The position numbers were made by a program, and so were the translations under genes. The notes under the pieces were generated by a model, which saw only the letters and a program-made list of their open reading frames with translations, searched no databases and was not told where the DNA came from. This document shows positions 1 to 6,289 of a stretch of DNA of 29,409 bases, one piece after another (position 1 is the stretch's first letter; each line of letters begins with the position of its first letter). The DNA is from JBGSYJ01 sp041748075 (GTDB lineage: Bacteria; Acidobacteriota; Thermoanaerobaculia; Gp7-AA8), in contig JBGTDX010000120.1 in the NCBI GenBank assembly GCA_041748075.1, positions 1 through 29,409 on the forward strand. The letters are read 5' to 3'.

Positions 1-147
1 GGTCTTCCGGGACCATGCTCGGGAACGGGCTCGTACTGCACACCAACGCCTTGACGGCCTCGACAGGGACCCTCGCCTAGGATACAGGTTCATCACCCCT
101 TCACCGGCGCGCCCGCGCCGTTAGCTTGCTCGGGATGACAAGCTTTC

Positions 148-236
148 GCCCGTCCCACTCACAACTCACAACTCACAACTCAGAACTGGTCGGGCGGCGG
201 CCCGTCCCACTCACAACTCACAACTCACAACTCACA
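148..236. repeat. Heptanucleotide (ACTCACA) repeat in a 52-bp tandem duplication
   Basis: The heptamer ACTCACA is repeated head to tail from 157 to 184 (four units, the last changed to ACTCAGA) and again from 209 to 236 (four exact units). Both blocks follow the same GCCCGTCCC lead-in, so the stretch is also a tandem duplication with a 52-bp period. The stop codon of the phosphoglucose isomerase gene (232-234, minus strand) is built from the last repeat units. A 7-bp unit shifts frame with each copy gained or lost, so slippage could change the 3' end of that gene. A second, unrelated heptamer array lies at 15231-15279. Confidence 0.85.
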
Positions 237-1875
237 ACCGGGTGGCCCGGCGGCCCCGGTACATGCGGATCAGCGCATTGGTCGAGCTGTCGTGACCGAG
301 CTCCGGCTCCGCATCACCTTCGAGCTCCGGGATGATCCGCTGCGCCAGCACCTTGCCGAGCTCCACGCCCCACTGATCGAAGGCATTGATCTGCCAGATC
401 ACCGACTGCGTGAAGACGCGATGCTCGTACAACGCGATGAGTGATCCGAGCAGCTCCGGTGTGAGGCGCTCTCCGATGATCATCGTCGATGGCCGGTTCC
501 CTTCGAACTCGCGGTGCGCGATGAGCGCTCCCTTCGTCCCCTCCGCCTCGACCTCCGCCGCCGTCTTACCGAACGCCAGCGCTTCGGTCTGAGCGAAGAC
601 ATTCGCGATCAGAATGTCGTGGTGCCTTCCGACCGGATTGAGCGGATTGAGAAACGCGATGAAGTCGCACGGGATGAGGCGCGTCCCCTGGTGGATCAGC
701 TGATAGAACGAATGCTGTCCGTTCGTGCCGGGCTCGCCCCAGAAAATCTGACCTGTTGCGTAGTCGGTCACACGCCCGTCGAGCGTCACCCGCTTTCCGT
801 TCGACTCCATGGTGAGCTGCTGAAGGTAGGCGGGAAAGCGCTTGAGGTACTGATCGTAAGGCAGCACGGCGACGGTATCCGCGCCGAAGAAATTGTTGTA
901 CCAGACGTCGAGGAGCCCCAGAAGCACCGGCAGATTTTTTTCGAACGGCGCCGTGCGGAAGTGCTCGTCCATCGCATGAAATCCTGCGAGCATTGCGCGG
1001 AAGTTTTCCGGACCGATCGCGATCATCGAGGAAAGGCCGATGGCCGAGTCCATCGAATAGCGCCCGCCGACCCAGTCCCAGAAGCCGAACATGTTCGCTT
1101 CATCGATCCCGAACTTCGTGACGGCTTCCCCGTTCGTCGAAACGGCGACGAAGTGTTTCGCGACGGCAGACTGGTCTCCCAGCGTTCGCAGCGACCAATC
1201 CCGCGCCGTCTGTGCATTCGTCATCGTCTCCAGAGTCGTGAACGTCTTCGACGAGACGATGAAAAGCGTCTCGGCCGGATCCAGATCGATGGTCGCTTCG
1301 ACGAAATCGGTTCCGTCGATGTTTGAGACGAAACGGAACGTCAGGTTTCGATCGCTGTACTGCCGAAGAGCCTCGTACGCCATGACGGGCCCGAGGTCCG
1401 AGCCGCCGATGCCGATGTTGACGATGTTTCGGATGCGCTTTCCCGTGTGGCCTTTCCACTCGCCGCTTCGGATGCGGTCGCAGAAGTCCGCCATCCGGTC
1501 GAGGACTTCGTGCACGTCGTCCACGACGTTGTGGCCGTCGACGACGATCGAGCTTCCGCGCGGCGCACGAAGCGCCACGTGAAGTACGGATCGATTCTCG
1601 GTGATGTTGATCTTCTCGCCCGCGAACATCGCATCGATGCGACCCCGCAGCCCCGACTGATTCGCGAGACCCTGGAGCAGCTCCATGGTCTTATCGGTGA
1701 TCCGGTGTTTCGAGTAATCGACAAAAAGCCCTGTGGCCTCTGCCCTGAACCGATCTGCCCGGCCCGGGTCCTCTTTGAACAGATCCCGAAGGTGCTTCGA
1801 GCCGATCTCCGGGTGATGGGACTGGAGCGCTGTCCAGGAGGGGAGTGACGTGAGCGGAGCATTCTCGCTGGCCAT
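232..1875 (-). CDS. pgi: Glucose-6-phosphate isomerase
   Basis: This cytosolic enzyme interconverts glucose 6-phosphate and fructose 6-phosphate in glycolysis and gluconeogenesis. The 547-residue length is normal for the long bacterial/eukaryotic type. Visible hallmarks are the phosphate-binding GIGGSDLGP (about 154-163), the SSKTFTTLET signature near 210, MESNGK with the catalytic glutamate near 355, the NGQHSFYQL block with the catalytic histidine near 386, and the C-terminal lysine in VELGKVL near 508. The ATG at 1875 is preceded by a good AAGGAG five to seven bases upstream, which fixes the start. A TATGAT box lies at 1909-1914 on the same strand. The last codons (RRATRL, stop) run into the heptamer repeat array. 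Assignment is secure; fructose-1,6-bisphosphatase, an adjacent pathway step, is encoded at 6290. Confidence 0.98.
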   Translation of the reverse strand: MASENAPLTSLPSWTALQSHHPEIGSKHLRDLFKEDPGRADRFRAEATGLFVDYSKHRITDKTMELLQGLANQSGLRGRIDAMFAGEKINITENRSVLHVALRAPRGSSIVVDGHNVVDDVHEVLDRMADFCDRIRSGEWKGHTGKRIRNIVNIGIGGSDLGPVMAYEALRQYSDRNLTFRFVSNIDGTDFVEATIDLDPAETLFIVSSKTFTTLETMTNAQTARDWSLRTLGDQSAVAKHFVAVSTNGEAVTKFGIDEANMFGFWDWVGGRYSMDSAIGLSSMIAIGPENFRAMLAGFHAMDEHFRTAPFEKNLPVLLGLLDVWYNNFFGADTVAVLPYDQYLKRFPAYLQQLTMESNGKRVTLDGRVTDYATGQIFWGEPGTNGQHSFYQLIHQGTRLIPCDFIAFLNPLNPVGRHHDILIANVFAQTEALAFGKTAAEVEAEGTKGALIAHREFEGNRPSTMIIGERLTPELLGSLIALYEHRVFTQSVIWQINAFDQWGVELGKVLAQRIIPELEGDAEPELGHDSSTNALIRMYRGRRATRL

Positions 1876-2013
1876 GGGACTCTCCTTCAGTTTTCGGTAT
1901 GGACGGTAATCATATCCCCAGTCGGCTTGCAGGGCACCCCCGCAATGACGTCAACTTAAGGCCCGCGCAGGAGCAAGTGTCATCCTGAGCAACCATTGAA
2001 GTGTTAATGAACC

Positions 2014-2221
2014 GCGCACCGGAGGTGCGCTGAGCGGGTAGCCGGTGGCAAGCGAAGCGCAGCCACCGGAGAGAGAGTCCCTCTTTTCCCCGCACCCCGG
2101 CAGGGGTGCCGGATCCGACCGTGTTCTGCCGCCCCGCCGGGGCGGGGAGCTTTTCGCGCACCGCTACCGGTGGCTGCGCTGCGCTTGCCACCGGCTACCG
2201 TCTGTCGCGCCTCCGGCGCGA
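2014..2221. repeat. REP-like inverted pair A (REPIN/BIME-type element)
   Basis: Two arms of about 56 bases face each other. The left arm has hairpin GCGCACC-GGA-GGTGCGC (2014-2030), a 7-base spacer, GTAG (2038-2041), then CCGGTGGC (2042-2049), a 12-base loop and GCCACCGG (2062-2069). The right arm is the mirror image: CCGGTGGC/GCCACCGG (2167-2194), CTAC (2195-2198), a 6-base spacer, then TCGCGCC-TCC-GGCGCGA (2205-2221). The core arms 2037-2069 and 2167-2199 match with one mismatch. In the outer hairpin two base pairs differ between arms and both changes keep pairing. A GTAG tetranucleotide 5' of a palindrome, in inverted pairs, is the known architecture of REP elements mobilised by RAYT (Y1 family) transposases. 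No RAYT gene is in the window, so the family assignment is inference. Confidence 0.7.
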
Positions 2222-2282
2222 GGCAAGCACTCACCTAGCGACTCTGGCGGATCGGATTGCGGGGGGAGCTCCGTAGCCGGGA

Positions 2283-2409
2283 GTAGCGGCGCATTCCGAT
2301 GCGCCGTTCCCGCGACGCGAAAGTGTCGCGATGGCTGGCTCCCTGCCAGATCCCCAGAACGCGCCGGATGAAGGGTTCCCGAGCGCGGGAGATCGGAATC
2401 TCCCGCTAC
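2283..2409. repeat. REP-like inverted pair B
   Basis: The left copy is GTAG (2283-2286) followed directly by hairpin CGGCGCAT-TCCG-ATGCGCCG (2287-2306). The right copy, inverted, is hairpin CGGGAGAT-CGGA-ATCTCCCG (2386-2405) followed directly by CTAC (2406-2409). Read on the minus strand, the right copy is GTAG, CGGGAGAT, TCCG, ATCTCCCG. Head, loop and outer pairs are therefore identical to the left copy, while three consecutive stem pairs differ with full compensation. The TCCG loop belongs to the UNCG class of stable tetraloops if transcribed. The right copy ends only 20 bases before the sigma factor start codon. The palindrome differs from pair A, so two REP-like families appear to lie side by side. 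Confidence 0.7.
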
Positions 2410-2418
2410 TACATGGAC

Positions 2419-2424
2419 TAAAAT
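2419..2424 (+). promoter_or_regulatory. Possible -10 box (TAAAAT) of the sigma factor gene
   Basis: TAAAAT lies five bases before the ATG at 2430, and no Shine-Dalgarno sequence precedes that ATG. This spacing would place the transcription start at or next to the ATG, giving a leaderless mRNA. No convincing -35 box is visible; the expected position falls inside the right hairpin of REP-like pair B. The match is a short motif only. Confidence 0.35.
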
Positions 2425-2429
2425 CTCTC

Positions 2430-3686
2430 ATGTCCACGGCACGCAGAGCGATTGAAGCGGTCTGGCGGATTGAATCGGCGAAGCTGATTGCCGGCCTGAC
2501 CAGGATCGTGCGCGATGTTGGCCTTGCGGAAGATCTCGCGCAGGATGCTCTCCTCGCAGCACTCGAGCAGTGGCCGGAATCGGGAGTGCCGGACAAGCCG
2601 GCCGCCTGGCTGATGGCTGCCGCGAAACACCGCGCGATCGATCACTTCCGCCGCAGCGAGATGCTCTCCCGCAAACACGAGGAGATCGGACGGGAGCTGC
2701 AGTTCCGCCAGATGTCGGGGGAAGACTTAGACGCCGCACTCGACGATGACGTGGGCGACGACCTGCTCCACCTCGTCTTCATCGCGTGCCACCCTGTCCT
2801 CTCACGCGAAGCCCGTGTTGCGCTCACCCTCCGCCTGCTCGGTGGACTGACTACCGACGAGATCGCGCGGGCCTTTCTCGTTCCGGAAACCACCGTCGCG
2901 CAACGGATCGTACGGGCAAAGAAAGCTCTCGCCGATGCGCATGTCCCGTTCGAGGTGCCGCGTGAGGACGAGCTCGCAGCGCGGCTCTCTTCCGTGCTCG
3001 AAGTCGTCTACCTGATCTTCAACGAGGGCTACGCGGCAACTTCGGGCGAGGACTGGATGCGGCCGGTGCTCTGCGAAGAAGCGCTGCGCCTCGGACGCAT
3101 CCTGCAGGGTCTCGCGCCGGACGAGCCCGAAGTGCACGGTCTCGCAGCGCTCATGGAGATCCAGGCATCCCGTTTACGCGCGCGTATGGGCCCCGCTGGC
3201 GAGCCGGTGCTCCTGCTCGACCAGGATCGCGCGCGTTGGGACCACCTCCTCATCCATCGCGGGCTTGCGGCGCTCGCCCGCGCTGAAGACCTTGGGGGCG
3301 GCGACGGACCCTATGCGCTCCAGGCGGCCATCGCCGCCTGTCATGCACGAGCACGGACAGCGGACGAGACCGACTGGCATCGCATCGCCGAGCTCTATTC
3401 GATCCTCGGGGAACGGATGCCATCGCCGGTCGTTGAGCTCAACCGCGCCGTCGCGCTTTCGATGGCGCTGGGACCCGCGGCCGGGCTCGAGCTCGTCGAT
3501 GCCCTGAGGGAAGAGCGCCTGCTCGAAAGCTACCATCTGCTCCCGAGTGTGCGCGGCGATCTGCTTGCAAAGCTTGGTCGCTCCGAGGAGGCTTCGCTCG
3601 AGTTCGAACGGGCGGCCCTTCTCACCCGCAACGCCCGCGAGCGGAAACTGCTGCTCGAAAAGGCAAAGCGGTGCGCCAGCGAGTGA
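2430..3686 (+). CDS. ECF sigma factor with large C-terminal extension (ECF42-like, DUF6596)
   Basis: This is an alternative RNA polymerase sigma factor of 418 residues. Region 2 is near the N-terminus, with LAEDLAQDALLAALEQWP and DKPAAWLMAAAKHRAIDHFRR (the latter resembling the W-L-x-x-x-A-x-N-x-x-x-D-x-x-R pattern). Region 4, with LTLRLLGGLTTDEIARAFLVPETTVAQRIVRAK, is the DNA-binding helix-turn-helix at about 145-180. The remaining 220 residues (YLIFNEGYAA, LNRAVALSMALGP, LGRSEEASLEFERAALL) match the helical, TPR-like extension of ECF42/DUF6596 proteins, which replaces a separate anti-sigma factor in that group. Family members often neighbour a small YCII/DGPF-domain gene; none is present here. 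The start at 2430 is chosen because the longer frame from 2331 would have to be read through the REP-like hairpins. The next gene is a REC-ATPase, a possible regulatory partner. Confidence 0.92.
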   Translation: MSTARRAIEAVWRIESAKLIAGLTRIVRDVGLAEDLAQDALLAALEQWPESGVPDKPAAWLMAAAKHRAIDHFRRSEMLSRKHEEIGRELQFRQMSGEDLDAALDDDVGDDLLHLVFIACHPVLSREARVALTLRLLGGLTTDEIARAFLVPETTVAQRIVRAKKALADAHVPFEVPREDELAARLSSVLEVVYLIFNEGYAATSGEDWMRPVLCEEALRLGRILQGLAPDEPEVHGLAALMEIQASRLRARMGPAGEPVLLLDQDRARWDHLLIHRGLAALARAEDLGGGDGPYALQAAIAACHARARTADETDWHRIAELYSILGERMPSPVVELNRAVALSMALGPAAGLELVDALREERLLESYHLLPSVRGDLLAKLGRSEEASLEFERAALLTRNARERKLLLEKAKRCASE

Positions 3687-3759
3687 GTTCCTGTGGCGTT
3701 CTCGCCGCTCCGTGACCGGCACGGCCTCTCATGGCGTAGCGCAAGGCGGCCCGGTTCGT

Positions 3760-3765
3760 TATGAT
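3760..3765 (+). promoter_or_regulatory. Possible -10 box (TATGAT) of the REC-ATPase gene
   Basis: TATGAT lies 17 bases before the ATG at 3783, predicting a leader of about ten bases. The leader (CTCCGGGCTCACTCCTG) has no Shine-Dalgarno sequence. No clear -35 hexamer is seen at the right distance. Confidence 0.35.
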
Positions 3766-3782
3766 CTCCGGGCTCACTCCTG

Positions 3783-4685
3783 ATGGTCGATGCTGAGAAT
3801 GTCCGGGTCCTGCTGGTCGAGGACAATGCACTCGAACGGACTCTCCTCGTTCACGATCTGAAGTCTATGGGTTACAGCGTCCGGATCTCGATCGACGGTG
3901 AAGATGCCTGGTCGATTCTCGAAGCGAATCCGGATGCCTTCGATGTCGTGCTGCTCGACAACGTGATGCCGCGCCTGAACGGAATCGAACTTCTGGCCCG
4001 CATGAAGAAGGATCGGCGTTTCCGCCTTCTCCCCGTCATCATGCAGACCGCCACGACCACCCGCGAGGCGATGCTCGAAGGAATTCAGGCCGGCGCCTAC
4101 TACTACCTCCCGAAACCCTTCGATCCCGAAATGGTGGGAGCTGTCGTCCGCACAGCCGCAAACGACTACGCCGGCTACCGCAGAGTTCAGGAGAATCTTC
4201 GCCGCGGCATGCAGAGCCTCTCGATGCTGCAGGAGGCGCGCTTTACCCTCCGCACTTTCGAGCAGGCCCGCGACCTCGGGTCGATGCTCGCGACGGCCTG
4301 CCCGGAGCCCGAGAGAGTCGTTGTTGGCCTGACGGAATTGCTGTTCAACGCCATCGAGCATGGGAATCTCGGAATCACATACGAGGAAAAGACCGCGCTG
4401 GATACGCGGGAAGCGTGGCAGGCAGAAGTCTCTGCGAGGCTTGCGCTCCCGGAGAATCAGCACAAGCGGGTGGAGTTTCTCTTCGAGCGTCTTCCGAACG
4501 AGATCCGGTTCACGATCCGGGACGAAGGCGCCGGTTTCGACTGGCGACGATTCCTTCAGATCGATCCACGTCGAGCTTTTGACACTCACGGACGGGGCAT
4601 CGTCATGGCGCGCGCCTACAGTTTTTCCTCGGTCGACTTCAACGAGAGCGGCAACGAGGTCGTTGCGCGCGTTGCCATTTCCTGA
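3783..4685 (+). CDS. Response regulator fused to an anti-sigma-type HATPase domain
   Basis: The 300-residue protein has two parts. Residues 6-120 are a receiver domain with acidic pair E13/D14, phospho-acceptor D59 in LLDNVMPR, T89 and K111 in LPKPF, all complete. Residues about 160-300 are an HATPase_c fold: the N box GLTELLFNAIEHGN, the G1 box RDEGAGFDW, and a late RGIVMARAYS helix. There is no HisKA dimerisation domain and no phospho-acceptor histidine, so it is not a sensor kinase. The ATPase half resembles the RsbW/SpoIIAB serine kinase family that binds sigma factors or anti-anti-sigma proteins. The layout suggests that phosphorylation of D59 controls partner binding by the ATPase half. 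It follows the sigma factor gene by 96 bases and may act on it, but that is inference. The protein is predicted to be cytosolic. Confidence 0.88.
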   Translation: MVDAENVRVLLVEDNALERTLLVHDLKSMGYSVRISIDGEDAWSILEANPDAFDVVLLDNVMPRLNGIELLARMKKDRRFRLLPVIMQTATTTREAMLEGIQAGAYYYLPKPFDPEMVGAVVRTAANDYAGYRRVQENLRRGMQSLSMLQEARFTLRTFEQARDLGSMLATACPEPERVVVGLTELLFNAIEHGNLGITYEEKTALDTREAWQAEVSARLALPENQHKRVEFLFERLPNEIRFTIRDEGAGFDWRRFLQIDPRRAFDTHGRGIVMARAYSFSSVDFNESGNEVVARVAIS

Positions 4686-4713
4686 CCACAGGGGCAGGCC
4701 AGAAATTCCTCGA

Positions 4714-5348
4714 TCAGCGACGTCGCCGAAAATTGACGCGGCGTGCCAAGGGCTCGATATCGTGCGGCTCAGCGGGCTCGACGCCGCTGCGGAATCGCTT
4801 TCCGATCATCTGGTCGTAGGCGAGCGGAAGACGGCGGATCATCTCGTCCGCCATGCTGCTCTCGGCGGCGGAAACGATCCGACCCCGATCATCCACCGCG
4901 TCGATCCGTCCCACGGCGATGTTCTCTGCCGCGGTCATCTGGTAGCGTACGAAGTCCTGAAAGATCACGCCGATGTTCGAACGAAGCTCGTCGAGGTCGT
5001 ACTCGCGAAGATCGTGACCATCGAGACGAATCCGTCCCTCGTTCGGATCGTAGAGACGCGCGAGCAGTTTCACGAGCGTCGTTTTTCCGGCGCCGTTCTC
5101 GCCCACCAGCGCAAGCACTTCGCCAGCGCGCAGCGTGAACGTCAGGTGGCGCGAGCAGGTTGCGCAGCCGCCGGAACGACCCAGAGAGAAACGTCAGGTC
5201 TCCGATCACCGAGGAATGCAGGGACGAGCGCGATGAGAAGGAGAACGATGAGCCAGGGTGCGTAAACGATCAGGCCGGCGGAAAAACTAGCGATTGTCAC
5301 GACATCCTGCGCCTGGAGGACGGCGTTGCCTTGTGCTTGTTCCGACAT
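4714..5348 (-). pseudogene. Decayed ABC exporter (fused membrane and ATP-binding type) with several deletions
   Basis: Three pieces of one ABC exporter follow each other in the correct order but in three different frames. Piece A (5348-5205) is a membrane segment, SAGLIVYAPWLIVLLLIALVPAFLG. Piece B (5209-5153) is IGDLTFLSGSFRRLRNLL, a conserved stretch from the end of the membrane domain. Piece C (5151-4777) starts RHLTFTLRAGEVLALVGENG, has Walker A GENGAGKTT and Q-loop FQDFVRYQ, and runs to GKRFRSGVE. At that point the ABC signature should begin, but the sequence changes to unrelated residues and stops at 4714. From family architecture, the first transmembrane helices, much of the membrane domain between A and B, the linker between B and C, and everything from the signature motif on (Walker B, H-loop) are missing. 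No functional transporter can be made. An assembly error is the main alternative. Confidence 0.85.
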
Positions 5349-5424
5349 GGACAGAAGGCGGGGAGGAATCCCCGGCCACACGCGAAGTGTGGAAGTGCGG
5401 TTCGTTCCCACGCCCTGGAACGTT

Positions 5425-5430
5425 TAAACT
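5425..5430 (+). promoter_or_regulatory. Possible -10 box (TAAACT) before the leader peptide
   Basis: TAAACT lies six bases before the ATG at 5437. That spacing fits a leaderless transcript starting at the short frame that precedes the glycosyltransferase gene. No -35 hexamer is recognisable. Confidence 0.3.
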
Positions 5431-5436
5431 GAAAGC

Positions 5437-5481
5437 ATGTCCGAGTCGGTTGATCCTATCCCCTCCGGGAAACCCTGGTAA
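5437..5481 (+). CDS. Possible 14-residue leader peptide coupled to the glycosyltransferase
   Basis: The frame reads MSESVDPIPSGKPW and stops at TAA (5479-5481). Its last base is the A of the glycosyltransferase ATG, giving the overlap TAATG typical of termination-reinitiation coupling. The glycosyltransferase start has no Shine-Dalgarno sequence of its own, so translation could depend on ribosomes finishing this peptide. The peptide is too short for homology and its sequence suggests no attenuation logic (no codon runs). The case rests on the TAATG overlap and the TAAACT box six bases before its ATG. Confidence 0.35.
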   Translation: MSESVDPIPSGKPW

Positions 5482-6287
5482 TGTTCCGCTGGCTCCGAAA
5501 ACGTCCCCGTATCCTCGCGCTGCTGGCATTTCGCAACGAGATGCGTTACCTGCCGGACTATTTCGAGAGCGTTGCCCCGCTCGTCGACGGAGTGATCGCG
5601 CTCGACGACGGCTCGACCGACGGCTCGAGGGAACTGGTCGCCGGGCGCAGCGAGGTGATCGAGCTGATACGTACCCCGCAAGTCGACCCACACGAGTGGA
5701 ACGACGCGATGAATCATCGAAGGCTCGTCGAAGCGTCCTGGAAGCACCATCCCGACTGGTTGATCGGACTCGACGCCGACGAGCGGCTGGAACGCGGGTT
5801 TCGCGAGCGTGCCGAAGGGGAGATCGCGAGAGCCAAGCGCGAAGGTCACCGCGCTTTCCGTCTGCACGTGCGCGAGATCTGGGACGATCCGATGAAGTTT
5901 CGTGCCGACGGCGTATGGGGTACCAAATCCTCTCCTCGATTCTTCGAGGCCCGGAGAGACCATGAATTTCACATGCAACAGCTGCACTGCTACTGGGCGC
6001 CACTCAACAGCATGACCAGCGGCGACTTTCCGCAGGCTGATCTCTTCCTCTATCACCTCCGCATGCTGCACGAGGAGGATCGTCGCCAGCGGCAGCTCCG
6101 CTACGAAACGCTCGACCCGCGAAGCGAGCATCAGTCGATCGGCTACGCCTATATGACGGACCCGGCGGGGCTCGTTCTCGAGCAGATCTCCAGGGGCAGA
6201 GAATATGCTCCGAATGTCCAGAACGCCCGACCCGGAATCGGACTACAATACCGACCACCCCGGCAAACTGCTCTGAAAGGCGAGTGA
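5481..6287 (+). CDS. Family 2 (GT-A fold) glycosyltransferase
   Basis: The 268-residue soluble protein probably transfers a sugar from a nucleotide-sugar donor. It begins ILALLAFRNEMRYLPDYFESV, followed by LDDGSTDGS (41-49), the nucleotide-binding motif of GT2 enzymes. LDADE (97-101) is the metal-binding D-x-D equivalent. The rest (EIWDDPMKFRADGVWG, HMQQLHCYWAP) resembles the short 'glycosyltransferase family 2 protein' group that lacks membrane helices. Donor and acceptor cannot be read from the sequence. No transmembrane segment or signal peptide is visible. The stop codon overlaps the region just before fbp (three bases apart), so the two genes are probably co-transcribed. There is no Shine-Dalgarno sequence at this start; see the leader peptide at 5437. 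Confidence 0.85.
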   Translation: MFRWLRKRPRILALLAFRNEMRYLPDYFESVAPLVDGVIALDDGSTDGSRELVAGRSEVIELIRTPQVDPHEWNDAMNHRRLVEASWKHHPDWLIGLDADERLERGFRERAEGEIARAKREGHRAFRLHVREIWDDPMKFRADGVWGTKSSPRFFEARRDHEFHMQQLHCYWAPLNSMTSGDFPQADLFLYHLRMLHEEDRRQRQLRYETLDPRSEHQSIGYAYMTDPAGLVLEQISRGREYAPNVQNARPGIGLQYRPPRQTALKGE

Positions 6288-6289
6288 CG

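Larger units (their letters stand above)
1876..2429. other. Gene-free intergenic region rich in hairpins
   Basis: These 554 bases separate divergent pgi and the sigma factor gene. I see no credible gene: open frames here are short and built from the palindromes. From 1978 to 1992 the minus strand carries TTGCTCAGGATGACA, nearly the same 15-mer as at 126-140. From 2014 onward the sequence is almost entirely inverted repeats, listed separately as two REP-like pairs. Additional hairpins sit inside the pairs: GCACCCC/GGGGTGC at 2092-2109, CCCCGCC/GGCGGGG at 2132-2147 and CGCGAC/GTCGCG at 2311-2330. Confidence 0.8.

Noticed and set aside
3..80. Plus-strand frame open from the window edge to a TAG at 78-80, reading SSGTMLGNGLVLHTNA onward
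   Set aside because: Only 25 codons, which is easily open by chance in GC-rich DNA, and no family could be recognised. It could be the C-terminus of an upstream gene but cannot be supported.
157..236. Heptamer arrays considered as a CRISPR array
   Set aside because: The units are 7 bases with no spacers, and no cas genes are present.
514..1326. Plus-strand 270-codon open frame inside pgi
   Set aside because: It lies antisense to an unmistakable pgi gene and its translation is Arg-rich and low in typical motifs; a shadow of codon bias.
2045..2371. Short open frames across the hairpin-rich region 1910-2371
   Set aside because: Both strands are open because of the palindromes; translations are Pro/Arg/Gly-rich and mirror the inverted repeats.
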